Origin: HGM04593 sp045588345
GTDB taxonomy: Bacteria; Bacteroidota; Bacteroidia; Bacteroidales; Bacteroidaceae
DNA: 46,692 bases
Direction: 5' to 3'
Assembly: GCA_045588345.1 (NCBI GenBank)
Contig: JAZNDZ010000022.1
Span: forward strand, 1 to 46,692
A program made the position numbers and the translations under genes. The notes under the pieces were generated by a model. It was not told the origin of the DNA and did no database searches. It saw only the letters and a program-made list of their open reading frames with translations. The stretch's first letter is position 1, and the number at the start of each line of letters is the position of its first letter. Of the stretch, positions 1-8,389 are shown piece by piece.

Positions 1-96
1 AATTTCTACGTTACGTTTGGCTTCAAAATCCTCATTTACGCTTAGTAAACTGCGGTTTTGAAGCCTTCACAAGCCTTGAACTTTACTTTTTATTCA
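1..96 (-). repeat. Dispersed palindromic element, copy A
   Basis: This is one of two related non-coding copies in the window; the other is at 35859-35953 on the opposite strand. Outer arms 19-28 and 56-65 are perfect 10-base complements. An inner stem (35-39 with 45-49) encloses a short loop. Read on the minus strand it shares long identical blocks with copy B (TTCAAGGCTTGTGAA, AAACCGCAGTTTACT, GTAAATGAGGATTT), while the outer stem sequence differs yet still pairs. It may extend left of the window. Function unknown. Confidence 0.7.
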
Positions 97-106
97 CGCC
101 TCATAC

Positions 107-140
107 AAAAGAAGGAGACTTTTGGGTCACCTTCTTTTTT
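107..140 (+). terminator. Rho-independent terminator
   Basis: Arms 107-119 and 126-138 form a stem with one A-A mismatch around a TTTTGG loop, followed by a run of T. It probably ends a rightward gene lying left of the window. The hairpin at 46342-46370 has the same loop and a very similar stem. Confidence 0.7.
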
Positions 141-215
141 AATCTATTGATAAAACCGATAGATACATTTACTTTTTACACTAATTCACGAATAATGGCA
201 GTATAAAAAAGGTTG

Positions 216-223
216 TAATTTTG
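216..223 (+). promoter_or_regulatory. Candidate -7 element for nhaA
   Basis: TAATTTTG fits the Bacteroides -7 consensus TAnnTTTG and lies 25 bases before the nhaA start. No clear TTTG is seen at the -33 position, so support is partial. Confidence 0.4.
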
Positions 224-248
224 CGGCGCAAAAAAAACACATATAGAC

Positions 249-1601
249 ATGAAAAACAATTACAGCTTTCTGAGCATGATAAAAAGATACGTGAGCACAA
301 GCGCCGTACTTATCACCTGTACCATATTGGCACTCATTGCAGCCAACTCACCAATCAAAAATGAGTATTTCACCTTTTGGCAGCAAGAAGTGACCCTGTC
401 AATAGGGAGCTTCAACTTTTTCAGCCACAATGGACACCCGATGACATTGATTCAGGTAATCAATGATTTCCTCATGGCAATGTTCTTCCTTTCAGTAGGC
501 TTGGAAATCAAGCGCGAGATACTTGTCGGTGAACTTTCAACCCGTCAGAAAGCACTGTTGCCTATTATAGGAGCATGCGGCGGCATGCTGGTACCGGTCA
601 TCTTCTTCTGGCTGACATGCCCCGATGACCCCAACATGCTGCGCGGAGTGGCAATACCGATGGCTACCGACATCGCATTCTCGCTTGGTGTGCTCTCGAT
701 TTTCAAGACACGCGTACCGCTTGGCCTCAAAATGTTCCTCGCAGCACTTGCCGTAGCCGATGACCTTGGAGGCATAATCGTAATTGCACTGTTCTACTCT
801 ACAAGCCTTGAATACACATACATACTTGTTGCAGCATTGTGTGTCATATTGCTGATGATAGGAAACAAACTGAGATTTATGAACAAATTCTACTATCTGG
901 CTGTGGGAATAGTACTTTGGTACGCAATGCTCAACTCCGGTATCCATGCAACAATTGCTGGTGTCATTGTAGCATTCTGCATACCCGCATCGCAACGCAA
1001 AGGGTCGGCATATTATATTGAGCGCATACGCCAGAATATAAACTCGTTCCCTGTCACCAATGTCAGCGGCAAGCACCACACTATGATTCTTACAAACAAT
1101 GACATACACAAGTTCAAGAGCATTGAATCGGCCGCCGACAAACTCATAAGCCCGCTACAGGAACTGGAGGATAATCTTTACAGCATAATCGGTTATGTTG
1201 TGATTCCTCTCTTTGCATTCTCTAATGTGGGAATCGATTTCTCAAAGATGAGTGTCGAGGGCATTGCAGAAGGTGTCGGTCTTTCGGTGATGATTGGCCT
1301 TGTATTCGGAAAATTCATCGGTGTCTTCACATTCTCTTGGGCGGCCATAAAATGCAAGATTGTACAACTCCCCGAAGGATGCAATTGGAAAGCCTTCGCA
1401 TCGGTATGCATGCTCTGCGGAATAGGACTTACCGTCTCTATTTTTATTGCGGACCTCTCATACGCATCGCTTGGCGAGGACGGTGCCATGCTGTTGAACC
1501 AAGCAAAATTAGGCATTCTCTGCGGTTCGCTCGTATCGGCTATATTAGGTTGCATACTGCTCAACCGCTACTTGCCTAAGCAAACAACAGAGATGAAATA
1601 A
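249..1601 (+). CDS. nhaA: Na+/H+ antiporter NhaA
   Basis: Inner-membrane antiporter of the NhaA family that exports sodium in exchange for protons, supporting pH and sodium homeostasis. The 450-residue product is strongly hydrophobic with about a dozen membrane segments. The family segment NDFLMAMFFLSVGLEIKRE lies near residues 72-90. The adjacent aspartates D171 and D172, in the motif AVADDLGG, correspond to the ion-binding pair of E. coli NhaA (D163/D164). It is longer than the E. coli protein (388 residues), mainly through a hydrophilic insert around residues 255-305. It stands alone, 4 bases from the convergent peptidase gene, with no terminator hairpin visible between them. Confidence 0.95.
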   Translation: MKNNYSFLSMIKRYVSTSAVLITCTILALIAANSPIKNEYFTFWQQEVTLSIGSFNFFSHNGHPMTLIQVINDFLMAMFFLSVGLEIKREILVGELSTRQKALLPIIGACGGMLVPVIFFWLTCPDDPNMLRGVAIPMATDIAFSLGVLSIFKTRVPLGLKMFLAALAVADDLGGIIVIALFYSTSLEYTYILVAALCVILLMIGNKLRFMNKFYYLAVGIVLWYAMLNSGIHATIAGVIVAFCIPASQRKGSAYYIERIRQNINSFPVTNVSGKHHTMILTNNDIHKFKSIESAADKLISPLQELEDNLYSIIGYVVIPLFAFSNVGIDFSKMSVEGIAEGVGLSVMIGLVFGKFIGVFTFSWAAIKCKIVQLPEGCNWKAFASVCMLCGIGLTVSIFIADLSYASLGEDGAMLLNQAKLGILCGSLVSAILGCILLNRYLPKQTTEMK

Positions 1602-1605
1602 GTCT

Positions 1606-2610
1606 CTAATACTTGCGCACATTGGCAAGACGCCACACACACAGGCATGCAGCACGTGCAATGTCTGTCAGTTTCGGATAATTTATCTTGTCGGCACTGT
1701 CCGAGGGGCGATGATAATCGGGATGCCCCTCGGTATGGTACCATACAATCGGCACCCCTTTCCTTGCGAATGGGGTGTTGTCGCTGCCGCCTATAAGGTT
1801 CTCCGAGGCTTTATAGAAGGGCACAAGATTCAATTCATACTTCTTTAAGTCTGCTTTGAGCCATTCACCGAAGAGCGGATTGCCGGCACTGTACATATAG
1901 CTCAAATGCCCGGGTTTCTCCTGTGGGTCACGCCCGACCATATCAAAATTCATATAGGCCGAAATATCCGATAGAAAGGTGCATTTCTTGACAAAGAACC
2001 TTGAACCGAGCAGCCCCTTTTCCTCGCCGTCCCATAATGCAAAAACTATTGTACGGCGGGGCTGTTTGCCCGACATTTTTATTGCCCTTGCTATCTGCAA
2101 CACGGCTGCAACACCCGAGGCATTGTCATCGGCTCCGTTAAAACAGGCATCGCCGGCGAGCGTAGTATCCATTCCCAAATGGTCATAATGCGCACCCACT
2201 ACCACAACACCTTTTTCCTTTCCGGGAATAACCCCAAGCACATTCTTCATGAAACGATTCTCGTTACCGGCCTCAACAAGCCCCGAAAGGTCAAAATCGG
2301 CCTCTGTAACCCAACTGTTGCCATTCTTGGCAGCAAGGAAATGCTGATAATAACTATTGCCATCAAATGGTTCAATGCCCCAATCCCTGAACATTGATAC
2401 AATATATTCTGCAGCGATGTTGCCTCCACGCATTCCAGCATCACGCCCCTCAAGCAAGTCGCTCGCAAGGAAACCTACAAAATTCCGGGTGCGTTCCTCG
2501 GTAATGCTTGAATAGGCTTTTGAGGGGAACTTCTGCGCAAAAACGCACGATACATCTGCCGTAGAGAGAACGGCAACAAACAAAGCAAAAAATAGTACGG
2601 TTCTTTTCAT
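1606..2610 (-). CDS. Secreted M28 family zinc aminopeptidase
   Basis: Predicted exported metallopeptidase of family M28, likely removing N-terminal residues from peptides in the periplasm. The start is placed at the ATG of MKRTVLFF, giving 334 residues with a signal peptide of about 25 residues ending near CVFAQ. The open frame runs further upstream, but that part reads as non-coding. Metal-ligand motifs appear in order: GAHYDHLG (His), GADDNASG (Asp), DGEEKG (Glu, with the catalytic Glu), NFDMVG (Asp), and the C-terminal YHTEGHPDYH (His). All residues expected for activity are present. Exact substrate unknown. Confidence 0.88.
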   Translation of the reverse strand: MKRTVLFFALFVAVLSTADVSCVFAQKFPSKAYSSITEERTRNFVGFLASDLLEGRDAGMRGGNIAAEYIVSMFRDWGIEPFDGNSYYQHFLAAKNGNSWVTEADFDLSGLVEAGNENRFMKNVLGVIPGKEKGVVVVGAHYDHLGMDTTLAGDACFNGADDNASGVAAVLQIARAIKMSGKQPRRTIVFALWDGEEKGLLGSRFFVKKCTFLSDISAYMNFDMVGRDPQEKPGHLSYMYSAGNPLFGEWLKADLKKYELNLVPFYKASENLIGGSDNTPFARKGVPIVWYHTEGHPDYHRPSDSADKINYPKLTDIARAACLCVWRLANVRKY

Positions 2611-2667
2611 TATCCTGAATTTTCGGTAAACATAATACTTTTTTTGCATAAAGAGAGCAAAGTTTGA

Positions 2668-2675
2668 CAAATATA
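2668..2675 (-). promoter_or_regulatory. Candidate -7 element for the M28 gene
   Basis: On the minus strand TATATTTG matches TAnnTTTG, about 60 bases upstream of the chosen start. No convincing -33 TTTG is present at the right distance. Confidence 0.35.
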
Positions 2676-2791
2676 TACAACACCCCACCGCTGCATGCCA
2701 GAACAATGCATTCTCTTTCAGCAAAATAACACAATTGCAACATATCAACAGATTGTTGAAAACTTTATTGAAAATTTATTTGCCCATTATG

Positions 2792-2821
2792 TGGGGAATT
2801 GTGGGGAATTGTGTATTTTTG
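2792..2821 (+). promoter_or_regulatory. mraZ promoter with MraZ-type operator repeats
   Basis: Two exact TGGGG boxes (2792-2796 and 2802-2806) are separated by AATTG and followed in the same 10-base phase by a degenerate TGTAT (2812-2816). MraZ is known in other bacteria to bind TGGGN repeats spaced by 5 bases in front of its own operon. The -7-like TATTTTTG at 2814-2821 overlaps the third repeat, so MraZ binding would occlude the promoter. Autorepression is inferred. Confidence 0.7.
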
Positions 2822-2850
2822 AAACGAATTATCTAATTTAGAGATATAAT

Positions 2851-3315
2851 ATGCGTTTCATAGGCAACATAGAGGCAAAAACAGACAGCAAAGGAAGAGT
2901 GTTCCTGCCTGCCTGCTTCCGCCGTATCCTTCAGACCGGAGGGTGCGACAAGGTAATGTTGCGTAAGGACGTATATCAGGATTGCCTTGTAATCTATCCC
3001 GAAGAGAGCTGGAACCAGCAACTCAACCTTTTGAGAAGCCGTCTTGACAAATGGAATGCAAAGCACCAGATGATTTTCCGCCAGTTCGTTGCCGACGTTG
3101 AAGAACTGTCAATAGACAGCAACGGCAGGATTCTGTTACCTAAAAGATACCTCAGCATGGCGGCAATATCACAGGAGGTGCGTTTCATAGGCATGGACGA
3201 CACGATTGAGATTTGGGCAAAAGAGAAACTTGAGAAGCCATTCATGGCACCCGATGAGTTCAGCCGTGAACTGGAAAAGATAATGACTGAAGAAAGAACT
3301 TACGGGAATGAGTAA
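2851..3315 (+). CDS. mraZ: Transcriptional regulator MraZ
   Basis: DNA-binding regulator of the division and cell wall cluster. The 154-residue protein holds the two expected SpoVT/AbrB-like repeats, marked by DSKGRVFLP near residues 12-20 and IDSNGRILLP near residues 88-97. These form the ring-shaped oligomer that binds repeated operator boxes in the promoter, and matching TGGGG boxes lie just upstream. It is the first gene of the cluster and overlaps the rsmH start by 8 bases, so the two are very likely translationally coupled. Confidence 0.95.
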   Translation: MRFIGNIEAKTDSKGRVFLPACFRRILQTGGCDKVMLRKDVYQDCLVIYPEESWNQQLNLLRSRLDKWNAKHQMIFRQFVADVEELSIDSNGRILLPKRYLSMAAISQEVRFIGMDDTIEIWAKEKLEKPFMAPDEFSRELEKIMTEERTYGNE

Positions 3316-4222
3316 CAATGAGGTATACCACACACCGGTGTTGCTTAAAGAGAGTGTAGATGGAATGGAGATAACTCCTGGCAACACTTGTATTGATGTC
3401 ACTTTCGGTGGCGGAGGGCACTCGCGTGAAATATTGAGCCGTTTGGATAACAACGGACACCTTTACAGTTTTGACCAGGATGAGGATGCCGAGAGGAACG
3501 CACCTGATGACAAACGCTTCACATTCGTGCGCGGAAACTTCAGGTTCATCTACAACTTCATGCGTTACCATGGAGTGACAGAAGTTGATGCGATACTTGC
3601 CGACCTGGGCGTATCGGGGCACCATTTCGACGATGAGACACGCGGTTTCTCATTCCGTTTCGATGCCGACCTGGACATGCGCATGAACAAGCGCGGAGGC
3701 GAAACAGCCGCAGACTTGCTCAACAGGGCAAGCGAAGAGGAACTTGCAAAGATATTCAAACTATACGGAGAATTGAATTGCGCACGTAAACTTGCAGCAA
3801 GAATAATCAAACGAAGAAGCGAACAGCCAATCAGGCGCGTCAACGACCTGATAGAGATTGCAAAACCGTTCTGCCCGCCACAAAGAGAGAAAAAAGAGAT
3901 GGCAAAAGTGTTCCAGGCTCTTAGAATTGAAATAAACAAGGAAGTTGAAGCATTGCAAGAGATGCTGAAAAGCGCAAAAGACCTGCTCAAGCCTGGCGGA
4001 AGACTGGTTGTAATTACCTACCACTCCATTGAGGACCGCATTGTAAAGAACTTCATGAAAAGCGGGAATATTGAGGGTATCGTTGAAAAAGACTTTTTCG
4101 GCAGGGTAACATCGCCGTTCGATGCAAAAAAGGTCATTGTGCCCACACAGGAAGAACTGGAATACAATCCCCGCTCACGCAGTGCAAAACTGCGCATAGC
4201 AATAAAGAAGGAGAATGAATGA
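3308..4222 (+). CDS. rsmH: 16S rRNA (cytosine(1402)-N(4))-methyltransferase RsmH
   Basis: SAM-dependent enzyme (older name MraW) that methylates N4 of C1402 in 16S rRNA, at the ribosomal P site. The 304-residue length is normal for the family. The SAM-binding glycine motif DVTFGGGGHS is near residues 29-38. The family motifs GVSGHHFDD, RGFSFR and YHSIEDRIVK all appear in order, and the C-terminus has the usual NPRSRSAKLR. It overlaps mraZ upstream and the ftsL-like gene downstream by 8 bases. Confidence 0.96.
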   Translation: MSNNEVYHTPVLLKESVDGMEITPGNTCIDVTFGGGGHSREILSRLDNNGHLYSFDQDEDAERNAPDDKRFTFVRGNFRFIYNFMRYHGVTEVDAILADLGVSGHHFDDETRGFSFRFDADLDMRMNKRGGETAADLLNRASEEELAKIFKLYGELNCARKLAARIIKRRSEQPIRRVNDLIEIAKPFCPPQREKKEMAKVFQALRIEINKEVEALQEMLKSAKDLLKPGGRLVVITYHSIEDRIVKNFMKSGNIEGIVEKDFFGRVTSPFDAKKVIVPTQEELEYNPRSRSAKLRIAIKKENE

Positions 4223-4574
4223 CATGAGCACAAAAGAGAAACAGAACAAGAAGAAAAAGAAAAGAGGAGGCATAATCAACACCATTATGGGCGGCGGCCT
4301 CTTTACAAATGAGTTGGTACGCCGCAATGTACCGCTGATTGCCCTCATTGTATTCTTCTCTTTCGTATATGTCAGCAACCGCTACGAATATGAACGCGAA
4401 CTGAAAAAGATAGAGAGATTGACCAAGAGAAGAGATTTGCTAAAGAACAACCTTCTGACACTTAAAAGCGAATTTACATCAAAAAGCCGACAGACACAGC
4501 TGGAAAAGATACTCAAGGATAGAGACAGCAAACTGATGACAGCCCAAAAGCCCATGTACACCATTAAAAAATAA
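4215..4574 (+). CDS. ftsL: FtsL-like cell division protein
   Basis: Small bitopic membrane protein expected to act with FtsQ and other divisome proteins to recruit and activate the septal synthase. The 119 residues comprise a lysine-rich cytoplasmic tail, one membrane helix (about residues 39-56, PLIALIVFFSFVYVS), and a periplasmic coiled coil (ERELKKIERLTKRRDLLKNN). Assignment rests on this architecture and on its place between rsmH and ftsI, because FtsL sequences are poorly conserved. An alternative ATG at 4224 would avoid most of the overlap with rsmH. Confidence 0.82.
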   Translation: MNDMSTKEKQNKKKKKRGGIINTIMGGGLFTNELVRRNVPLIALIVFFSFVYVSNRYEYERELKKIERLTKRRDLLKNNLLTLKSEFTSKSRQTQLEKILKDRDSKLMTAQKPMYTIKK

Positions 4575-4579
4575 CCATT

Positions 4580-6892
4580 ATGTTCAAATTCCGACCAGGC
4601 TCAATCTTCCGTTTCAACATATTGGTTGTGTTTGCATTCATGACCATGTCACTTGTCATTATAGGCAATGCTGCGTCTACAATGTTCAAGGACAGGGAAA
4701 TATGGAACAAGATAAAGGAAAGATACATAGACGACAATATAACCATACAGCCCGAAAGAGGCAGAATTCTTGACGACAGGGGGGGGCTCATTGTCAGTAG
4801 CCTGCCATACTACAGGCTGCGCATAGACTTTTTATATATTAATAAGGAGAATCCCGAGGACTCAATAAAGATAAACCACGCAAGAGACAGCCTGTGGAAA
4901 ACACACATGGATGAAGTGTGCGAAGGCCTCCACGAGATTTTCCATGACAAGAGTGCCGAGGAATTCAAAAGAGATATCACCAAAGGACTGCAGAAGAAAA
5001 ACCGCTACTTCAGGCTCTACAAAGGCAAGACATCGTACACACAATACAATCAGTTGATGAAATTGCCAATTTTCAACATGGGACATAAATACAGCGGTCT
5101 GTTCTTTGAGAAAGACCGGGACTTTGTAAAGAACGGCAAGAAAATGAACATTGTAGACCGGGCAAAAACCGACAGGAAAAACATTTTCGGCGATGCCGGC
5201 CAAAGCACTTTCGGAATATACAAGGAGACCGTAAAGGATGGCGTACAAACAATGGAGATGGGCGGTCTTGAAAAGAAATATAATGAATACCTCAAAGGCG
5301 AAGCAGGCGTGGGACGCAAGGAGACCAACCGCAAAGGAGAAAGCATCACCATTGTAAAGAAGACACCTGTTTCAGGCATGGACATACAGACCACCATTGA
5401 CACAGAGATGCTTGACATCTGTGAGAACGCCCTGAAAGATTTGCTTGCCAAGCAGCACCTTCCCGCAGGTTGGGCAGTATTGATGGAGACCAAGACCGGA
5501 GACATCAAGGCTATTGTAAACCTTGTAAAGAACTATAAGAAAGACGGCACTTTCGAGTATTTTGAGACAGGAGCCGTTCACCCCAACAACCCCACGCCAA
5601 ACCATACATTCTGCCGCATGATGGAACCGGGTTCAATATTCAAGACCGTAGCCATAACAGCCATGCTTGCAGATGGGAAGTTGACTATAAAGGACTCCGT
5701 AAAGTCCTATCCATCAAAATCATGCGTCTTCAATAAGAAGATTGTCCGCGATGAGATGTACCGCGACAACAAGACCGGCAAATACAGCATGGGCGAGGTG
5801 TTGAAGTACTCGTCAAACATAGGTATGGTGCAATTCATAAAGAAGGCCTACGAGAAGAACCCCGGTGAATACACGAATACACTCAAGCGTTTCGGCCTGA
5901 CACAGAATTACAAACTGATTGAGAGCGAAGCAACCCCCTACATAACCACCCCCGACGACAAACGCTGGAGTACACAAAGCCTGAACTCCATGTCCTACGG
6001 ATATGCAGTACAGATGACCGGTATAAACATGCTGGTGTTCTACAATACAATTGCCAATGACGGTGTTCAGATGCAGCCGCGACTGGTAAAAGCAGTCCTC
6101 AAGGACGGAGAGATTGTCGAAGAGTTTCCCACAAAGGTGCTCAACGACTCGCTATTCTCAAAAAAGACCGCAGACGAAGTTACAGAGATGCTGGTAAATG
6201 TTGTTGAGGGCAAGGGACTTGACGGCAGATATGACGGAACCGGAAAACGCGCAAGGTCGGAAATGATGAAAGTTGCCGGCAAGACAGGAACAGCCGACCT
6301 CATCAACCCCAGAAACGGGAAATATGACGGATTTGGCAAAATGATGAGTTTCTGCGGATTCTTCCCTGCCGACGACCCGCAATATACACTTCTTGTACAG
6401 TGCATCTACGAGGAAGGACAGGACACTCGCCCGGCCGAGGAAAAAAAGAAACTGGGCGGAGCCAGTACCGGAGCGGTCGTTTTCAAAGAGATTGCCGACA
6501 AGATTATGGCAAGGAAACTGAGAACAGAAATGGAGAACAGTGACGAGGAATCTGTATTTACAGAGCCAATCATAAAGAATGGATACATTAACGACGCTGC
6601 ATTCGTGTTGTCTGCATTAGGACTGAACAAGAACGACAACAGCGAAGAACTGACCGGCTGGGGAACGATAACCGGCAGCAAGAAGGGCGAATACCGCATA
6701 CAGAGACAGAATCAAAAGGACGCAATAATCCCCGATGTCACCGGAATGGGTGCAAAAGATGCAGTATATCTGCTGCAGAGCCGCAATGTAGGAGTAAGGC
6801 TCCACGGCTATGGAACCGTCAGGGCGCAGATTCCGGCAGCAGGCAGCAGCATCTATTCAACAGACACAGTAACATTGGTATTGCATCCGTAA
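4580..6892 (+). CDS. ftsI: Septal peptidoglycan transpeptidase FtsI (PBP3) with C-terminal PASTA domain
   Basis: Class B penicillin-binding protein that cross-links septal peptidoglycan in partnership with FtsW. The 770-residue product has an N-terminal membrane anchor (about residues 12-32), a dimerisation/pedestal region with the RGRILDDRGG motif, and a transpeptidase domain. The active-site motifs are SIFK (nucleophile S352), SSN (in KYSSNIGMV) and KTG at 568-570. A PASTA domain begins at about residue 712 (IIPDVTGMGAKDAVYLLQ) and ends the protein. PASTA domains on FtsI-type proteins are usual in Bacteroidota. The gene lies between ftsL and murE. Confidence 0.95.
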   Translation: MFKFRPGSIFRFNILVVFAFMTMSLVIIGNAASTMFKDREIWNKIKERYIDDNITIQPERGRILDDRGGLIVSSLPYYRLRIDFLYINKENPEDSIKINHARDSLWKTHMDEVCEGLHEIFHDKSAEEFKRDITKGLQKKNRYFRLYKGKTSYTQYNQLMKLPIFNMGHKYSGLFFEKDRDFVKNGKKMNIVDRAKTDRKNIFGDAGQSTFGIYKETVKDGVQTMEMGGLEKKYNEYLKGEAGVGRKETNRKGESITIVKKTPVSGMDIQTTIDTEMLDICENALKDLLAKQHLPAGWAVLMETKTGDIKAIVNLVKNYKKDGTFEYFETGAVHPNNPTPNHTFCRMMEPGSIFKTVAITAMLADGKLTIKDSVKSYPSKSCVFNKKIVRDEMYRDNKTGKYSMGEVLKYSSNIGMVQFIKKAYEKNPGEYTNTLKRFGLTQNYKLIESEATPYITTPDDKRWSTQSLNSMSYGYAVQMTGINMLVFYNTIANDGVQMQPRLVKAVLKDGEIVEEFPTKVLNDSLFSKKTADEVTEMLVNVVEGKGLDGRYDGTGKRARSEMMKVAGKTGTADLINPRNGKYDGFGKMMSFCGFFPADDPQYTLLVQCIYEEGQDTRPAEEKKKLGGASTGAVVFKEIADKIMARKLRTEMENSDEESVFTEPIIKNGYINDAAFVLSALGLNKNDNSEELTGWGTITGSKKGEYRIQRQNQKDAIIPDVTGMGAKDAVYLLQSRNVGVRLHGYGTVRAQIPAAGSSIYSTDTVTLVLHP

Positions 6893-6920
6893 TTTTGACA
6901 ACAAAGAAAAGAATATAAAC

Positions 6921-8372
6921 ATGAAACTGAGCGACATTTTAAAGGATATACAATACAGCCGGCTTGTACTTCCAAGAAACGAAGTTGAGGTGAACGGCGT
7001 AAACATAGACTCACGCCTTGTACAGAAGGGAGACATGTTCATCGCGGTTAAAGGAACACAGACTGACGGACATGCCTACATCGCATCGGCCGAGGAGAAA
7101 GGCGCATCTGCTATTGTCTGCGAGAATATCCCCGAGAAACAGAACCCCGACATCGCATACATTGTAGTGCCCGATGCACAGGCCGCAACCGGCAGGCTTG
7201 CCACAACTTTCTATGGATACCCTTCTTTGAAACTCAAACTGGTGGGAGTAACAGGCACCAACGGCAAGACAACCATTGCCACACTGCTTTATGAACTGTT
7301 CAGTGCCATGGGACACAAGTGCGGCCTGCTCTCAACTGTGTGCAACTACATTGCCGGCAAAGCATACCCCTCGACACATACAACACCCGATGCAATATCA
7401 CTGAACAGACTGCTGGCACAGATGGTTGATGCCGGCTGCGAGTACGCATTCATGGAGGTGAGTTCACATGCACTGGCACAGAAACGTGTTGGCGGCCTTG
7501 AGTTTGCCGGGGGAATCTTCACCAACCTTACCCGCGACCACATGGACTTCCATGAGACCATGGAAAACTACCTGAAGGCAAAGAAAAGTTTCTTTGACAA
7601 CCTGCCACGCAACTCATTTGCAATAACTAACCTTGACGACAAGAATGGCCCTGTGATGGTTCAGAATTGCCGTGGTGACATAAAGAACTACTCTACACGC
7701 ACAATCTGCGACTACAAGGCACGCATAGTAGAGACACATCTTGACGGCATGATTTTAGAATTCAACAACAGGGAGTTCTCAACCATGCTCACAGGACGTT
7801 TCAATATAAGCAATCTGCTTGCCATTTATGGAGCGGCTGTAGAACTGGGTAAGGATGCAGAAGAGGTGCTTAGAGTTATGAGTACCTTGAAACCGGTTTC
7901 AGGGCGCTTCGAGACTTTGCGCTCAGCCGGCGGAATCTCGGCAATAGTCGATTATGCCCATACGCCCGATGCTCTGAAGAATGTACTCGGTACAATAAAT
8001 GAAGTGCTCCGTGGACAGGGCAATGTAATAACAGTTGTAGGTGCAGGCGGCAACCGTGACAAAGGCAAACGCCCGATGATGGCAGTCGAGGCTGTCAAAG
8101 GAAGCAACAGAGTTATTCTGACATCGGACAACCCGCGCAACGAAGAGCCGCAAGATATCATAAACGACATGCTTGCAGGGCTTAACGATGAACAGAGGAA
8201 GAGTGTAATATCCATAGTTGACCGTAAAGAGGCCATAAGAACGGCATGCGCCCTCGCACAAAGGGGTGATGTAGTTCTTGTTGCAGGCAAAGGACACGAG
8301 AACTATCAGGATATAAAAGGCGTAAAACACCATTTCGATGACAAAGAGGTCATCAGGGAGATTTTCAACTAA
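6921..8372 (+). CDS. murE: UDP-MurNAc-L-Ala-D-Glu:meso-diaminopimelate ligase MurE
   Basis: Cytoplasmic ATP-dependent ligase adding the third residue to the peptidoglycan stem peptide. The ATP-binding loop VTGTNGKTT is near residues 111-119, and the glutamate ligase central and C-terminal domains follow. The substrate-recognition motif is DNPRNEEP; DNPR is the signature of enzymes that add meso-diaminopimelate rather than lysine. The cell wall is therefore inferred to be of the A1-gamma (DAP) type. The length of 483 residues is normal. It lies 28 bases after ftsI and 17 before mraY. Confidence 0.96.
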   Translation: MKLSDILKDIQYSRLVLPRNEVEVNGVNIDSRLVQKGDMFIAVKGTQTDGHAYIASAEEKGASAIVCENIPEKQNPDIAYIVVPDAQAATGRLATTFYGYPSLKLKLVGVTGTNGKTTIATLLYELFSAMGHKCGLLSTVCNYIAGKAYPSTHTTPDAISLNRLLAQMVDAGCEYAFMEVSSHALAQKRVGGLEFAGGIFTNLTRDHMDFHETMENYLKAKKSFFDNLPRNSFAITNLDDKNGPVMVQNCRGDIKNYSTRTICDYKARIVETHLDGMILEFNNREFSTMLTGRFNISNLLAIYGAAVELGKDAEEVLRVMSTLKPVSGRFETLRSAGGISAIVDYAHTPDALKNVLGTINEVLRGQGNVITVVGAGGNRDKGKRPMMAVEAVKGSNRVILTSDNPRNEEPQDIINDMLAGLNDEQRKSVISIVDRKEAIRTACALAQRGDVVLVAGKGHENYQDIKGVKHHFDDKEVIREIFN

Positions 8373-8389
8373 AAGAAGATTCGAGATAT

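Noticed and set aside
537..1109. 190-codon open frame antisense to nhaA
   Set aside because: Cysteine- and histidine-rich shadow of the hydrophobic nhaA codons, with no family resemblance and no promoter.
1606..2748. Longer N-terminus for the M28 peptidase
   Set aside because: The extension precedes a clear signal peptide and crosses the likely promoter at 2668-2675.
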